This document shows, piece after piece, positions 1 through 9,400 of a stretch of 64,000 nucleotides of DNA. Numbering within the stretch: position 1 is the stretch's first letter; each line of letters begins with the position of its first letter. The position numbers and the translations under genes are program-made. The stretch spans positions 1-64,000 of the forward strand of contig NZ_JASSZH010000020.1 of assembly GCF_030271165.1 (NCBI RefSeq), in the 5' to 3' direction. This stretch comes from Psychromicrobium xiongbiense (lineage in GTDB: Bacteria; Actinomycetota; Actinomycetes; Actinomycetales; Micrococcaceae). The notes beneath the pieces were generated by a model. It made no database searches. It was not told the origin of the DNA and saw nothing but the letters and a program-made list of their open reading frames with translations.

Positions 1-26
1 TCGAGGAATTGCTGAAAACCGTCCAT
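1..26 (-). CDS. Probable start of an amino-acid ABC permease (partial)
   Basis: Only eight codons are inside the window: an ATG at 24-26 opens a frame reading MDGFQQFL that runs off the left edge. An AGGA sequence lies about 8 bases upstream. It sits directly downstream, on the same strand, of an amino-acid binding-protein gene, where these operons normally carry the permease. The assignment is inferred from position, not from similarity. Confidence 0.35.
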
Positions 27-85
27 ACGGGGTTCCTGTTCGTTCGGTGTCCGTGAAGAACTCTCAGAGGCTCATGACGTGCAAT

Positions 86-126
86 GGCGTTGGGGTCACA
101 CACTTGAAGTGTGTGACCCCAACGCC
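86..126. terminator. 18-bp perfect stem-loop between binding protein and putative permease
   Basis: Bases 86-103 pair perfectly with 109-126 around the five-base loop TTGAA, and two further A-T pairs are possible inside the loop. It lies 50 bases past the binding-protein stop and 60 bases before the putative permease start. There is no U-tract on either side, so it is not a classical intrinsic terminator. In ABC operons such a structure commonly stabilises or attenuates the transcript so that binding protein exceeds permease; that role is inferred. Confidence 0.7.
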
Positions 127-176
127 TGGGCCAGCGTACGCTCCGAAGGGGCGCGGCGCCGGTGAAACTGAAAGAA

Positions 177-1103
177 TCAGCCGAGCTTGGAGGCCTTGCT
201 GCCGGGCTTCCAGGTGGTCGGCGTCTGCCGGTCCGGGTACCACTGCTTGGCCAGCTTGGCCCAGGTACCGTCCGCCACTACAGCGTCCAGCGCGGAGTTG
301 AGTGCGTCGATCAGCGGCTGGTTTTTGGAGTTCACGGCGAAAGCGGTGAAGTTCTGGGTGTTGATCACGCTCTCCGCAATGACCGTTCCATCGCCATCCT
401 TGACCTGTCCGCTGGCCTGCTGCGACGGAGCGACCCAGGCATCAACCTGGCCGTTCTTCACATTCGCGTAGACCGTGTTGTAGTCCGGGAAGCGGACCGG
501 TTCAAAGCCCAGTGTGTTGGTGACGTAATCGTCTTGCACGGTGCCCTGAACCACACCGATGCGAAGATCCTTGGTCAGGTCCTTGAATCCCTTGATGCTG
601 GAGTTCTTCTTGGTCACTACGGCCATGTAGCCGAAGTCGTATCCATTCGTGAACCCCACGTTCTGACGACGCTTGTCCGTGGTGGAGATGGAGGAGGAGC
701 CGACGTCGAACTGCTTGTTCTGCACCTGGGCCAGCAGAGCGGAGAAGTCAGTGGCGACGAACTCGGTCTTCAGACCCAGCTTGGCTGCCATGGCTTTGAG
801 CAGCTCGTTGTCGAAGCCGGTGAACACACCGTCCTTGAGGAAGATGTTCGGCGGGGCATCGGAGAGGGTTCCCACGCGCAGAGTACCGTCAGTACCCAGC
901 CCCAGCTTGGACTTGTCGATCTTGTCCAGGGGCACCACGTTGGCGGTGGTGTACTTATCGGTCGAGGCCTGGTCCGCGCCGGCGAGGGCAGCGGAGCTGC
1001 TGCCGCCGCTGCTCGCTGCGGGGGAGCCGCAGGCTGCCAGGCTCACTGCGATGAGGCTTGCGACGGAGGCGGTTTTGAGCCAGGTAACGGCTTTCAACTT
1101 CAT
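177..1103 (-). CDS. Amino-acid ABC transporter substrate-binding lipoprotein
   Basis: A 308-residue extracytoplasmic solute-binding protein of the SBP_bac_3 family, which captures polar amino acids for an ABC importer. The chosen ATG at 1101-1103 gives a compact lipoprotein signal (MKLKAVTWLKTASVASL...) with lipobox LAAC, so the mature protein would be lipid-anchored outside the membrane. The mature part shows the family pattern: LRVGT near the first strand, FTGFDNELLKAMAAKLGL, FDVGSSSISTTDKR, and a C-terminal segment ending in WAKLAKQWYPD. A further ATG 16 codons upstream would hide the signal peptide and is less likely. It reads toward a putative permease at the window edge, separated by a strong hairpin. 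A -10-like TATAAT lies about 130 bases upstream. Substrate specificity cannot be read from the sequence. Confidence 0.9.
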   Translation of the reverse strand: MKLKAVTWLKTASVASLIAVSLAACGSPAASSGGSSSAALAGADQASTDKYTTANVVPLDKIDKSKLGLGTDGTLRVGTLSDAPPNIFLKDGVFTGFDNELLKAMAAKLGLKTEFVATDFSALLAQVQNKQFDVGSSSISTTDKRRQNVGFTNGYDFGYMAVVTKKNSSIKGFKDLTKDLRIGVVQGTVQDDYVTNTLGFEPVRFPDYNTVYANVKNGQVDAWVAPSQQASGQVKDGDGTVIAESVINTQNFTAFAVNSKNQPLIDALNSALDAVVADGTWAKLAKQWYPDRQTPTTWKPGSKASKLG

Positions 1104-1234
1104 GGGAAACTCACTTCTGATCGGGCGGCTTACGGCGGCACAGGACGGCACGGGACGCCGAAGCTGGATTCACGCCACACTGGTGGCAACAGAAGAACAT
1201 TCTTCCATGTGACTGAAATGATCTCAGTCTGAGA

Positions 1235-1263
1235 ATTATATTCGTCATACAAGATGTTGTGGT
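1235..1263 (-). promoter_or_regulatory. Probable promoter of the binding-protein gene
   Basis: The minus strand carries a perfect TATAAT (1235-1240) in an AT-rich block that stands out from the surrounding GC-rich DNA. No good -35 hexamer is visible at 16-18 bases. The overlapping imperfect dyad around TGTATGAC/ATATAA could be a regulator site. The 5' leader would be about 125 bases. Confidence 0.4.
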
Positions 1264-1353
1264 GAACATAATTCTGTCATCTAGATGAGTTTCAGCAGGG
1301 GCTTCGCTGTGAACTCGATGTGACGGCATGCTGTTGCTGTCGGCCGATCTTGT

Positions 1354-2097
1354 TCAGAGCAGCACAGGCCATGTGCCGTCGATCACAGCGTCAAGGCGTC
1401 CCTGGCGGTGCAGATAGGACTGGAAGCTTGCGGCCTGCTCCCGGGCCCAGATCTTCTGGAGCTGGTGTAGCCCGGTTGCAGGTATCCGAAGCTCGGCGAA
1501 GGTGGCGGCCTGTGCCTCGGCCAGTCGCAGAGCTGCCAGTGCATCGGCGGAGGCCGTGTGTGCCTGCTCGAGGTCGATGCCGTACTGCTCGCACAGCGCC
1601 ACGAGAGTGCGTTTGCCCTTGCGGAACCGGTCCACCTGCTTGTCCAGAATGTACGGGTCAATCACCGGCCCCGTCGGTGGGGGATTCAGACCCAGTCGAT
1701 GGCATTCGCGATCCAGCACCGTGAAATCGTAGCTGGCATTGAATGCCACGACGGGAGTGCCCTGAAGAGCGCAGCCTCGCAGCACGGCGGCCAACTCCGA
1801 AGCCACCTCACGCAGTGGTCGGCCCTCCTTCCGGACGCGTTCCGTGGTGATTCCGTGAATCGCCGTCGATGCCTCAGGAATGGGCACCCCTGGGTCGGCC
1901 AGCCAGTCCCATTGCTCGCTGATTCCTCCGGCGGCATCGACCATCACCACGGATGCACTGAGTATCCGTGCAGACTGAGGATCCGGCCCAGTCGTCTCCA
2001 GGTCAAAGGCGGCCCGTGGGAGAGCGGTCCAGGCGTATCCAGCCAGATCCTGGCCAGTCTGATGGGCCTGGTCGGGCCTATCCGTCAGGTTTGTCAT
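1354..2097 (-). CDS. 3'-5' exonuclease, DnaQ-like DEDDh family
   Basis: A 247-residue protein with the RNase T/DnaQ exonuclease fold. ExoI is FDLETTG near residue 32 (the D and E that bind metal), followed by HGITTERV; ExoII is VVAFNASYDFTVLDRE near residue 117; ExoIII is HTASADALAAL near residue 180, giving the H and final D of the DEDDh class. It should remove nucleotides from 3' ends in repair or RNA processing. It is far shorter than DnaE-type polymerases and lacks the BRCT or UvrC-like modules of some actinobacterial relatives, so it is a stand-alone exonuclease rather than the replicative epsilon subunit. It is a single transcription unit with a weak Shine-Dalgarno. The exact substrate is unknown. 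Confidence 0.85.
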   Translation of the reverse strand: MTNLTDRPDQAHQTGQDLAGYAWTALPRAAFDLETTGPDPQSARILSASVVMVDAAGGISEQWDWLADPGVPIPEASTAIHGITTERVRKEGRPLREVASELAAVLRGCALQGTPVVAFNASYDFTVLDRECHRLGLNPPPTGPVIDPYILDKQVDRFRKGKRTLVALCEQYGIDLEQAHTASADALAALRLAEAQAATFAELRIPATGLHQLQKIWAREQAASFQSYLHRQGRLDAVIDGTWPVLL

Positions 2098-2188
2098 CTT
2101 CGCAGGCTAGCGGAGCTCACCGACAGTTTCCGCGTGCACGTCCCACTCGGCGTGCTTTGCGGCCCGGATCAACGAGGCGATGGCGATC

Positions 2189-2246
2189 CAGTGTGCACTG
2201 TTGCAGGGTATATGTGAAAAACACTCTGCAACAGTGCACACTCAAC
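2189..2246. repeat. 58-bp hairpin repeat, copy A
   Basis: An inverted repeat with a 19-bp stem: 2190-2208 against 2225-2243, with one G-T pair. It has the same length and architecture as copy B at 61697-61754; 48 of 58 positions match by eye. Within the stem, positions 11 and 45 change together (T-A here, C-G in copy B) and position 10 makes G-C here and G-T there, so pairing is conserved while sequence drifts. It lies between the exonuclease start and a tandem-repeat array, outside any convincing gene. Confidence 0.75.
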
Positions 2247-2276
2247 GGCGGCAGGTGCTCGATGGCGGTCCCTCGC

Positions 2277-2654
2277 GACCGCTCCGCGCGCTCCCACCCC
2301 TCACAGGCTCGGCGCGGGGCCCTCGCGCACTACCGCTCCGCGCGCTCCCTCCCCTCAGCGGCTGGGCGCTGGTCCCTCGCTCTCTACCGCTCCGCGCGCT
2401 CCCACCCGTCACTGGCTCGGCGCGGGTCCCTCGCGCACGACCGCTCCGCGCGCTCCCACCCCTCTCAGGCTCGGCGCGGGTCCCTCGCGCTCTACCGCTC
2501 CGCGCGCTCCCCCCCCTCACAGGCTCGGCGCGGGTCCCGCGCGCACTACCGCTCCGCGCGCTCCCTCCCCTCAGCGGCTGGGCGCTGGTCCCTCGCTCTC
2601 TACCGCTCCGCGCGCTCCCACCCCTCACAGGCTCGGCGCGGGTCCCTCGCGCAC
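2277..2654. repeat. Seven tandem copies of a 54-bp GC-rich repeat
   Basis: Seven head-to-tail units of exactly 54 bp begin at 2277, 2331, 2385, 2439, 2493, 2547 and 2601. Each opens with ACCGCTCCGCGCGCTCC. Two subtypes exist: a CACAGGCTCGGCGCGGGTCC-like one, and one with CAGCGGCTGGGCGCTGG (units 2 and 6, which are identical). 54 is a multiple of three and the unit lacks stops in several frames on both strands, so long spurious reading frames cross it, including one in frame with the downstream MGMT-like gene. The array ends 14 bases before that gene's start. It is best read as a VNTR-like intergenic array; there are no spacers, so it is not CRISPR. Confidence 0.9.
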
Positions 2655-2668
2655 TACGCTGGGGGGTT

Positions 2669-3106
2669 ATGCGGGAAGAGTATGTTGAGGCGGTGTTGGA
2701 GCTCGCCGCTCTGATCCCGGCGGGTTCCGTGCTGGCCTATGGCGATATCGCCGAGCTTCTGGGCGTCGGCGGACCACGCCAAGTGGGGGCCGTGATGGCC
2801 CACCATGGCAACTCAGTACCATGGTGGCGGGTGCTCCGGGCGAGCGGCCTGGCCCCGTCGGGACACGAGGAACAGGCACTGCTGCGCTATCGCGAAGAGG
2901 AAACTCCGCTGCGCGGCAAGACCACTGGGCAGGATTCCTCCTGGCGGGTGGACATCGCCCGGGCCAGATGGCGCCCCGCCCAGGACCAATGGGCACGCCT
3001 CGATGCCCTGGCTGCGCGGCTGTGCGATCCGTCTGAACTGTGCGATCCGTCTGAAGGGTCCTATCGATCTGTATTGTCGGAGCCGCGTGATGAGATGGAT
3101 TCATGA
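2669..3106 (+). CDS. Alkyltransferase-like (MGMT-family) DNA-binding protein
   Basis: A 145-residue protein with the C-terminal DNA-binding domain of O6-alkylguanine-DNA alkyltransferases: an N-terminal helix, AGSVLAYGDIAELLG (winged-helix entry), then PRQVGAVMAHHGN and PWWRVLRASG. In true MGMT the last motif is PCHRV with the acceptor cysteine; here a tryptophan replaces it, the mark of Atl proteins, which bind alkylated guanine and flag it for excision repair without dealkylating it. The start follows GGGGGG directly after the tandem-repeat array; the reading frame stays open upstream through the repeats, but that part has no domain character. The stop overlaps the adnA start by four bases, so repair signalling and resection genes are probably translated together. 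The same order occurs in mycobacteria. Confidence 0.85.
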   Translation: MREEYVEAVLELAALIPAGSVLAYGDIAELLGVGGPRQVGAVMAHHGNSVPWWRVLRASGLAPSGHEEQALLRYREEETPLRGKTTGQDSSWRVDIARARWRPAQDQWARLDALAARLCDPSELCDPSEGSYRSVLSEPRDEMDS

Positions 3107-6100
3107 CGGAAGCCATGCTTCACCCCACCCTTCCCGGGTCCGCCCTGAGCCCGGAGCAGGCCGCCATCGTGCGTGCTCCTGCAGGGCACGGGCCACTGAT
3201 CGTCTGGGGCGCGCCCGGCACCGGAAAATCGACCCTGCTGGTGGAGCTGGTGGTACACCGGGTGGAGCAGACAGAACTGGATCCCTCAGGCATTCTGCTG
3301 CTGGCGCCCAGTAGAAGTGCCGCCACCCGCCTGCGAGACCAGATCTCAGCTCGACTGGCCCGGACCATGATGGCCTCGCCAGCACGCACCTGGACCTCCT
3401 ACGCCTTTGATGTGCTGCGCCGGGCCCAGGCGGAAGGGCTGTTCCCCGGAATGGAGCGGCGCCCGCGGCTGATCAGCGGTCCCGAACAGGATCTTTACCT
3501 CAAAGAACTCCTGGAAGGTCACGCCCTGGGGCTCAGCGCCGGGCCCGACTGGCCGGAGGACCTGTCTCTGGCGCTCGACACCCGGGGCTTCCGCCAGGAA
3601 ATCAGAGAACTTTTCGACCGGGTGATCGATCACGGCCTGCTGCCGGAGGACCTGGATCACTGGGGTCAGGAGACCGGACGCCAGAGCTGGCGGGCTGCCG
3701 CTACGCTGTTCGCCGAATACCGGGATCTGATCGAACTGCAGGCCGCCGGTTCCTTCGACCCTGCGGGAATTGTCCGGGAGGCCAGCGACGTGCTGGCCCG
3801 TCACCCGGATTTCCTGCAACGCGAGCGCGAGCGGTTCAGCCTGGTCTTGGTGGATGATGTCCCGGAAGCCGGTTGGTCGGTCCACACGCTGTTGCGCCAG
3901 TTGGGAGCAGAGAGAGATCTGGTGATGACGGCCTGCCCCGATGCCGTGGTGCAGGGCTTCCGTGGTGCGCGGCCCGATGCGGTGGGCCTGTTGCGGGATT
4001 CTCTGATGGCGCAGGAGGCGTCGCTGAGCGTCTCGCATCGGCTGACGCGGCCGATGACGGCAGCCTGGCAGCGGGTGGCGGAGAGGATCGGCCAGAGCAG
4101 TGGCGCGCAGCAGGCGCGACAGCTGCGATTCCCGGAACCAGCTGAGGTGTCAGAACTGCACGGGGAAACGGAACGGCTCGGCGGGTCGGCTGAGATTTCG
4201 GAGGAGCCAGCCAAACCGCTGGGCGTACTGCTCGGCTCTGAGGTTCAACAACGCCGTTACCTGGTGGAGCGTCTGCTGCATTTTCATGTGGCGGAGGGAC
4301 GATCCTTTGCAGACCTCGCCGTTATCGTTCCCACGGGTGCCATGGTTTCCACCATCAGCAGGTACCTGGCCAATCACGGTGTGCCTGTGTCGGTGGGTGG
4401 CGCAGAGAGCGCTATCCGGGACGAACCTGCAGTCCGTCCACTGCTGCTGGCATTTGAGCTGGCAGTGCGACCAACTCCGCTCACTCCCGAGGAAGCGGTG
4501 GACCTGCTGACCTCGCGGATAGGAGGTCTGAACTCCGTTCAGCTGCGGAGGCTTCGGCAGGCGTTGAGAATGGAAGAACGCGCCTCAGGTGGACGTCGTT
4601 CCAGTGATGAATTGCTGGTGGAGGTACTGGAACGGCCTGCGCAACTGGAACTCCTTGGCCCCATCGGCCGACTGGCGTCACGGACAGCCCGGATGCTGGC
4701 TGCCGGTCGCGCGGCGCTGAGCGAGTCAGGGGCTAATCCGCAGACGGTGCTCTGGGCGCTCTGGGAGGCGACTGCACTCAGTGATCAGTGGGCCTCCGCG
4801 GCGCTTCAGGGGGATGCCCTGGCTGCCGCGGCGGACCGTGATCTGGATGCACTTATGGCACTGTTCCAGATTGCTGAAAGGTATGCGGATCAGGCACCGG
4901 CCGCACCGGCGGCGGCCTTTGTGGAGTATCTGAAGAACCAGGAGCTCCCGATGGACACGCTCGCGGCGCGGGCTGCGCATCAGGATTCGGTGGAGGTGCT
5001 GACTCCGGCCAGCGCTGCCGGCCGCGAATGGCCCATAGTGCTGGTGGCAGGCGTCCAGGAGGGCATCTGGCCTAACACCCGCCTCCGCGGCGAGCTGCTG
5101 GGCAGCCAGGAACTGGTGGAGCTGTTGGAACGTGGCCCCGGCCAGTCCATCACGCTGACCGCGGCGGAGCGCATCCGGGACATCCGCTATGACGAGCTTC
5201 GTAGCTTCTCCGTGGCGATCTCCCGTGCCTCTGAGAGGTTGATCTGCTGTGCCGTGTCCTCGGAAGACGAGCAGCCCTCCGGTTTCCTGGATTTGGTGGA
5301 CCCCTGGGTGCCCTCTGCCTCGGGGTGCGAAGCATCCACGGATGAGCCCGCCGCCCGGCCCCTCACCGAGGTGGCCCGGCCGAAGAACCTGCGCTCCCTG
5401 GTCGGCGAGCTTCGCCAGAAGACTGTGCAGGGATTCCTGACCGATGCCGATCCGGAGACCTTCCCCGGGCAGCTGTCGTTCAGTGCGGAGGCTGGTCCGC
5501 TGGACCGGACGGTGGCCATAGAGGCCTCGGGCGTGCTCGGCCAGGCGGCGCTCGCCGGTGCCCCCGGTGCCGATCCGAGAAGCTGGTGGGGGCTGGCGCC
5601 GTTGAGCACCACGGAGGCGATTCTCGATCCGGACGACGTGGTGTCCATCTCTCCCTCGCGGATTGAAACGGCCCTTGATTCACCGCTGAAGTGGTTCATT
5701 CAGGCGGCCGGCGGGGAGGCGCCGAGCAACTTTGCGCAGAGCCTGGGCACACTGGTCCACGCCATCGCCCAGCGACGCCCTGCCGGAACCCTGGAGGAGT
5801 ATCTGGCAGACCTGGAATGGGACTGGCCTTCGCTCGGTCTGCCGGACACCTGGGTGAGCGCGGCAGAGAAGGGCCGTGGGGCATCGATGCTGGCCTATCT
5901 GGCGGAGTATATCCGGTCCCTGAACCAGTCACACCGGATGCTGCTCGGGGTCGAGCGCGACTTTGCGGTGGAGCTTCCTGCCGGCGGGCGGCTGGCCCGG
6001 CTGCGCGGACAGGTGGATCGTCTGGAACGGGATGAGGAAGGTCGTCTGGTGATCATCGACCTGAAGACCGGCAAGGTCAAGCCGACGGCGGAAGCCGTGA

Positions 6101-6453
6101 AGCAACATCCCCAGCTGGCCGCGTACCAGACGGCCATTCAGCACGGGGCATTTGCTGAGCAGGGATCCGAGCAACAGGGCCTGAGGACTGAGCCGAATCT
6201 GACGTCCGAGCTGGAGCGCAGTGGAGGAGCCGCCCTCGTTCAGCTGGGCGACAAGGTCAAAAGCGTCCCGATCCAGCATCAGGACCCGTTGACGGCAGAC
6301 GATCAGTGGGCTCAGGATCAACTGGACCGCGCCGCTCAGGTCATGTCCGCCGCCGACTTCGCCTCGATTCACGATCCGCAGAAGGGCGGCCGGACGCAGT
6401 GCAAACTTCCCGAGGTCTGCCCCTTGTGCAGCGGAAAGCAGGTGACAGAGTGA
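3103..6453 (+). CDS. adnA: AdnA-like helicase-nuclease subunit
   Basis: A 1116-residue UvrD-like motor joined to a RecB-type nuclease, matching the AdnA subunit of the actinobacterial AdnAB end-resection machine. Walker A GAPGTGKS is at residues 36-43. The Walker B equivalent reads LVLVDDVPEAG, with DD instead of DE, and the motif III region reads ACPDAVVQGFRGA instead of GDPxQxIYxFRGA, so the motor looks degenerate, as described for mycobacterial AdnA. The C-terminal nuclease keeps LGTLVHAIA (His), RLRGQVDRLE (Asp), VIIDLKTGK near residue 985 (Asp and Lys) and QLAAYQ. Three cysteines in CKLPEVCPLC close the protein and resemble the Fe-S cysteines of related nucleases; the usual upstream partner cysteine is Ser in DSPLKWF. 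It overlaps genes on both sides by four bases. Confidence 0.82.
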   Translation: MTEAMLHPTLPGSALSPEQAAIVRAPAGHGPLIVWGAPGTGKSTLLVELVVHRVEQTELDPSGILLLAPSRSAATRLRDQISARLARTMMASPARTWTSYAFDVLRRAQAEGLFPGMERRPRLISGPEQDLYLKELLEGHALGLSAGPDWPEDLSLALDTRGFRQEIRELFDRVIDHGLLPEDLDHWGQETGRQSWRAAATLFAEYRDLIELQAAGSFDPAGIVREASDVLARHPDFLQRERERFSLVLVDDVPEAGWSVHTLLRQLGAERDLVMTACPDAVVQGFRGARPDAVGLLRDSLMAQEASLSVSHRLTRPMTAAWQRVAERIGQSSGAQQARQLRFPEPAEVSELHGETERLGGSAEISEEPAKPLGVLLGSEVQQRRYLVERLLHFHVAEGRSFADLAVIVPTGAMVSTISRYLANHGVPVSVGGAESAIRDEPAVRPLLLAFELAVRPTPLTPEEAVDLLTSRIGGLNSVQLRRLRQALRMEERASGGRRSSDELLVEVLERPAQLELLGPIGRLASRTARMLAAGRAALSESGANPQTVLWALWEATALSDQWASAALQGDALAAAADRDLDALMALFQIAERYADQAPAAPAAAFVEYLKNQELPMDTLAARAAHQDSVEVLTPASAAGREWPIVLVAGVQEGIWPNTRLRGELLGSQELVELLERGPGQSITLTAAERIRDIRYDELRSFSVAISRASERLICCAVSSEDEQPSGFLDLVDPWVPSASGCEASTDEPAARPLTEVARPKNLRSLVGELRQKTVQGFLTDADPETFPGQLSFSAEAGPLDRTVAIEASGVLGQAALAGAPGADPRSWWGLAPLSTTEAILDPDDVVSISPSRIETALDSPLKWFIQAAGGEAPSNFAQSLGTLVHAIAQRRPAGTLEEYLADLEWDWPSLGLPDTWVSAAEKGRGASMLAYLAEYIRSLNQSHRMLLGVERDFAVELPAGGRLARLRGQVDRLERDEEGRLVIIDLKTGKVKPTAEAVKQHPQLAAYQTAIQHGAFAEQGSEQQGLRTEPNLTSELERSGGAALVQLGDKVKSVPIQHQDPLTADDQWAQDQLDRAAQVMSAADFASIHDPQKGGRTQCKLPEVCPLCSGKQVTE

Positions 6454-9400
6454 GTGCTGTCGAGTCGAAGGGAACCCGGTCGCCAGCGGTGCGACAGGCC
6501 ACCGAGGAGCAGAAACGGGTCATTGAGGCTCCGTTGGAACCTATGCTGGTGATCGCCGGTGCTGGCTCCGGAAAGACCACCACGATGGCAGACCGGGTGG
6601 TGCATGTGGTCACCGAGGGGTTGGTGCGTCCGGATCAGGTGCTGGGTGTGACCTTCACCCGAAAAGCTGCGGGGGAGCTCTCTGCCAAGATCCGGGCTCA
6701 ACTAATGCAGGCGGCGGAGTCTGACCCGCGCGTGGCACAGATCGCCCGCAGTCACGGTCTGGAGCCAGCCATTTCCACCTACCACTCGTACGCCAACACG
6801 CTGGTGTCCGACTACGGCCTACGGCTGGGCGTGGAGCGCGATGCCGTGGTGCTGGGGCCGGCGCAGAGCTGGCAGTTGGCCCATCGCGTCGTGGAATCCT
6901 TCGACGGCGATCTGAGCCAGTATTCGGGAGCACTGTCCACCCTGGTCGCCGCCGTCCTGAGCATTGCGGGGGAGTGTTCGGAGCACCTCCAGGATCCGTC
7001 GCAGGTGCAGATCTGGCTCACGGAACTGCTGGATCGCTTCATGGCCCTTCCCCATCGCGAGGGAAAGGGCCGCGATGCCCAGGGGGCGGCCGACAAAATC
7101 GAGGCCATGCTCCGCGACCGGGCCAGTATTGCGGGGCTGGTGGAGCGTTACCAACGCGCCAAGACGGATCAGAACCTGCTGGACTACGGAGATCTGGTGG
7201 CCCTTGCCGCCCGGCTGGCCCGCGAGATCCCGGAGGTGGCGGTTCAGGAGCGGAGCAAGTACGCCCTGGTGCTGCTGGATGAATTCCAGGACACCTCCCA
7301 CGCCCAGCTGACTCTTTTTGCCTCGCTGTACGGTCAGGGACATGCGGTCACCGCGGTGGGGGATCCACACCAGTCCATCTATGGATTCCGTGGTGCCTCC
7401 GCCGGGCAGCTGTTCCGGTTTCCGGAAATTTTCCGTCGCATCGATGGCCGGCCAGCTGCGGTCGCCACCTTGAGTGTGGCCTGGCGTAACTCACTGGCGG
7501 TGCTGGATGCCGCGAATGTCATGTCCGCTGAGCTCAACCGCCTGGCAGCCTCCGCTCACGCCAGTTCGGGGGTGGAACTCAAGGCGCTGGCCCCGCGGCC
7601 CGGCGCCCCCGCCGGAGAGGTGGAGATTGCCCGGTTCGGCACCGACGAGGAGGAGGCCGCGGCGGTGACCGAGAGCATCGTGCGACGCCGACGTGCGGAA
7701 GCCGGGCCGACGACGGTGGCCGTTCTCTGCCGGACTCGTTCCCAGTTCGCTTCCTTCCGCGATGCCTTTGAAGCGCGGGGCGTTGAGTATGAGGTGGTGG
7801 GTCTGGGTGGTCTGCTGAGCACACCAGAGGTGATCGATGTGCTGGCCACCATGCGCGTGGTAGTTGACCCGACGCGCAATGACGCCCTTTTCCGGCTGAT
7901 GACCGGGGCCCGATGGCGGATCGGCCCCCGGGATCTGATGGCGCTGGCTGACTACTCGAAGTACCTTGCACGACGACGCCGCGAGGCATCGCCGGGAGAC
8001 AAGGCCACGGAGTCCGAGGCCGGAGGGGACAGTGGGGCAGCTCAGGATCGTCCTGAGGATCTGGTGGAGGGTGCGAATCTGATCGAGGCGCTCGATGAGT
8101 TGCCCGAGGATTTCTGGCCGGAATCTGCCCGCCCGCTCAGCTCCGAGGGGCGTTCCCGGTTACTGGCCCTCCGCGCGGAACTGCGCCGCCTGCGCCACGG
8201 CATCACCGATGACGTGATGACCCTTCTGGTGGAGGCGGAGCGATCCACCCTGATCGATATCGAACTTGCTGCCCGGCCAGGCCGGAGCTATCAGCGTGCG
8301 CGTCATCATCTGGATGCGCTCAGCGACGCTGCTGCAAGCTTCATTGCCTCCGCCAGCCGGGTGGATGTGAATGCTTTCCTCTCCTGGCTGGAAGTTGCAG
8401 CAGACCAGGAGAAAGGTCTGGAGATCGCCACCCTGGAACCGGACCCCTATGCGGTGCAGTTGCTGACCGTGCATGCGTCCAAAGGCCTGGAGTGGGACGA
8501 GGTGTATGTTCCCGGAATGATTGAGGACGATTTTCCGTCCAATCGGGCGCGCCGCTGGACGAATGAGGGTCTGCCCTGGCCTCTCCGTGGTGACCGGGAC
8601 GATCTGCCGGTCTGGGATATCAGTGGGACCGACCAGAAATCCTGGATCGCCAGTCAGGAGACGTACAAGGATGATGCCCTGGTCCATGCGCAGGAGGAGG
8701 AACGCCGCCTGGCCTATGTGGCGTTCACCCGGGCGCGCACCTTCCTGATGATCAGTGGAGCGGCCTGGAAAGGAACAGGAGCCAAGCCGCGGGAGGCGTC
8801 CCGATTCCTGACCGAGGTCGCCGAGGCACCCGCTCTGGCTGGCGTGCTGAAGCGGGGCCTGGACCAGGAGCCGCCCGCCGAAAACCCTGCCGGAGCGGCA
8901 GCTCTGCGCGCTGAATGGCCCTATGACCCATTGGCCGGTCCCCTGATCGCTGCGGGTGAGAAGGTGCTCCGGCATCCGGTGCCCGGCCGACGACGGGCTC
9001 TGGAGGCTGCTGCCGGACTGGTCCGTTCCGCGATGGCTGAGCCGGTTCCACTGGGCCGGAGCCCCCGGTGGGGTTCCGAGGCTCAATTCCTGCTCACCCC
9101 GCGACCGGCCGCATCGCAGTCAGCTGGGAAGCCTCCGGCGCACCTTTCGGCATCGGCCGTGGTGGAGCTGGGTATCGACGCCGACGCAGTGCTCCGCCAG
9201 CTTCGACGGCCGGTGCCGCGACGGCCCAGTGTTTCCGCACGTCGCGGCACCGCCTTCCATAGCTGGGTGGAGGATCACTATGGCATGGCCGGTCAGTTGG
9301 ACCTCGAGGAAGCTCCGCGCGCCGACGAATACCTGGATGAATTGCTGGATCTTGACGTGCTCCGGGATAACTTCAGGAATTCTGAGTGGGCCACGCGTCT

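Noticed and set aside
2277..2654. CRISPR-like array
   Set aside because: Units are directly adjacent without spacers and no cas genes are present.
1968..2714. Long reading frames across the 54-bp repeat array on both strands
   Set aside because: They arise because the unit is a multiple of three and stop-free; the peptides are Arg/Ser/Pro/Ala repeats with no domain and no good start. Only the MGMT-like gene from 2669 is credible.
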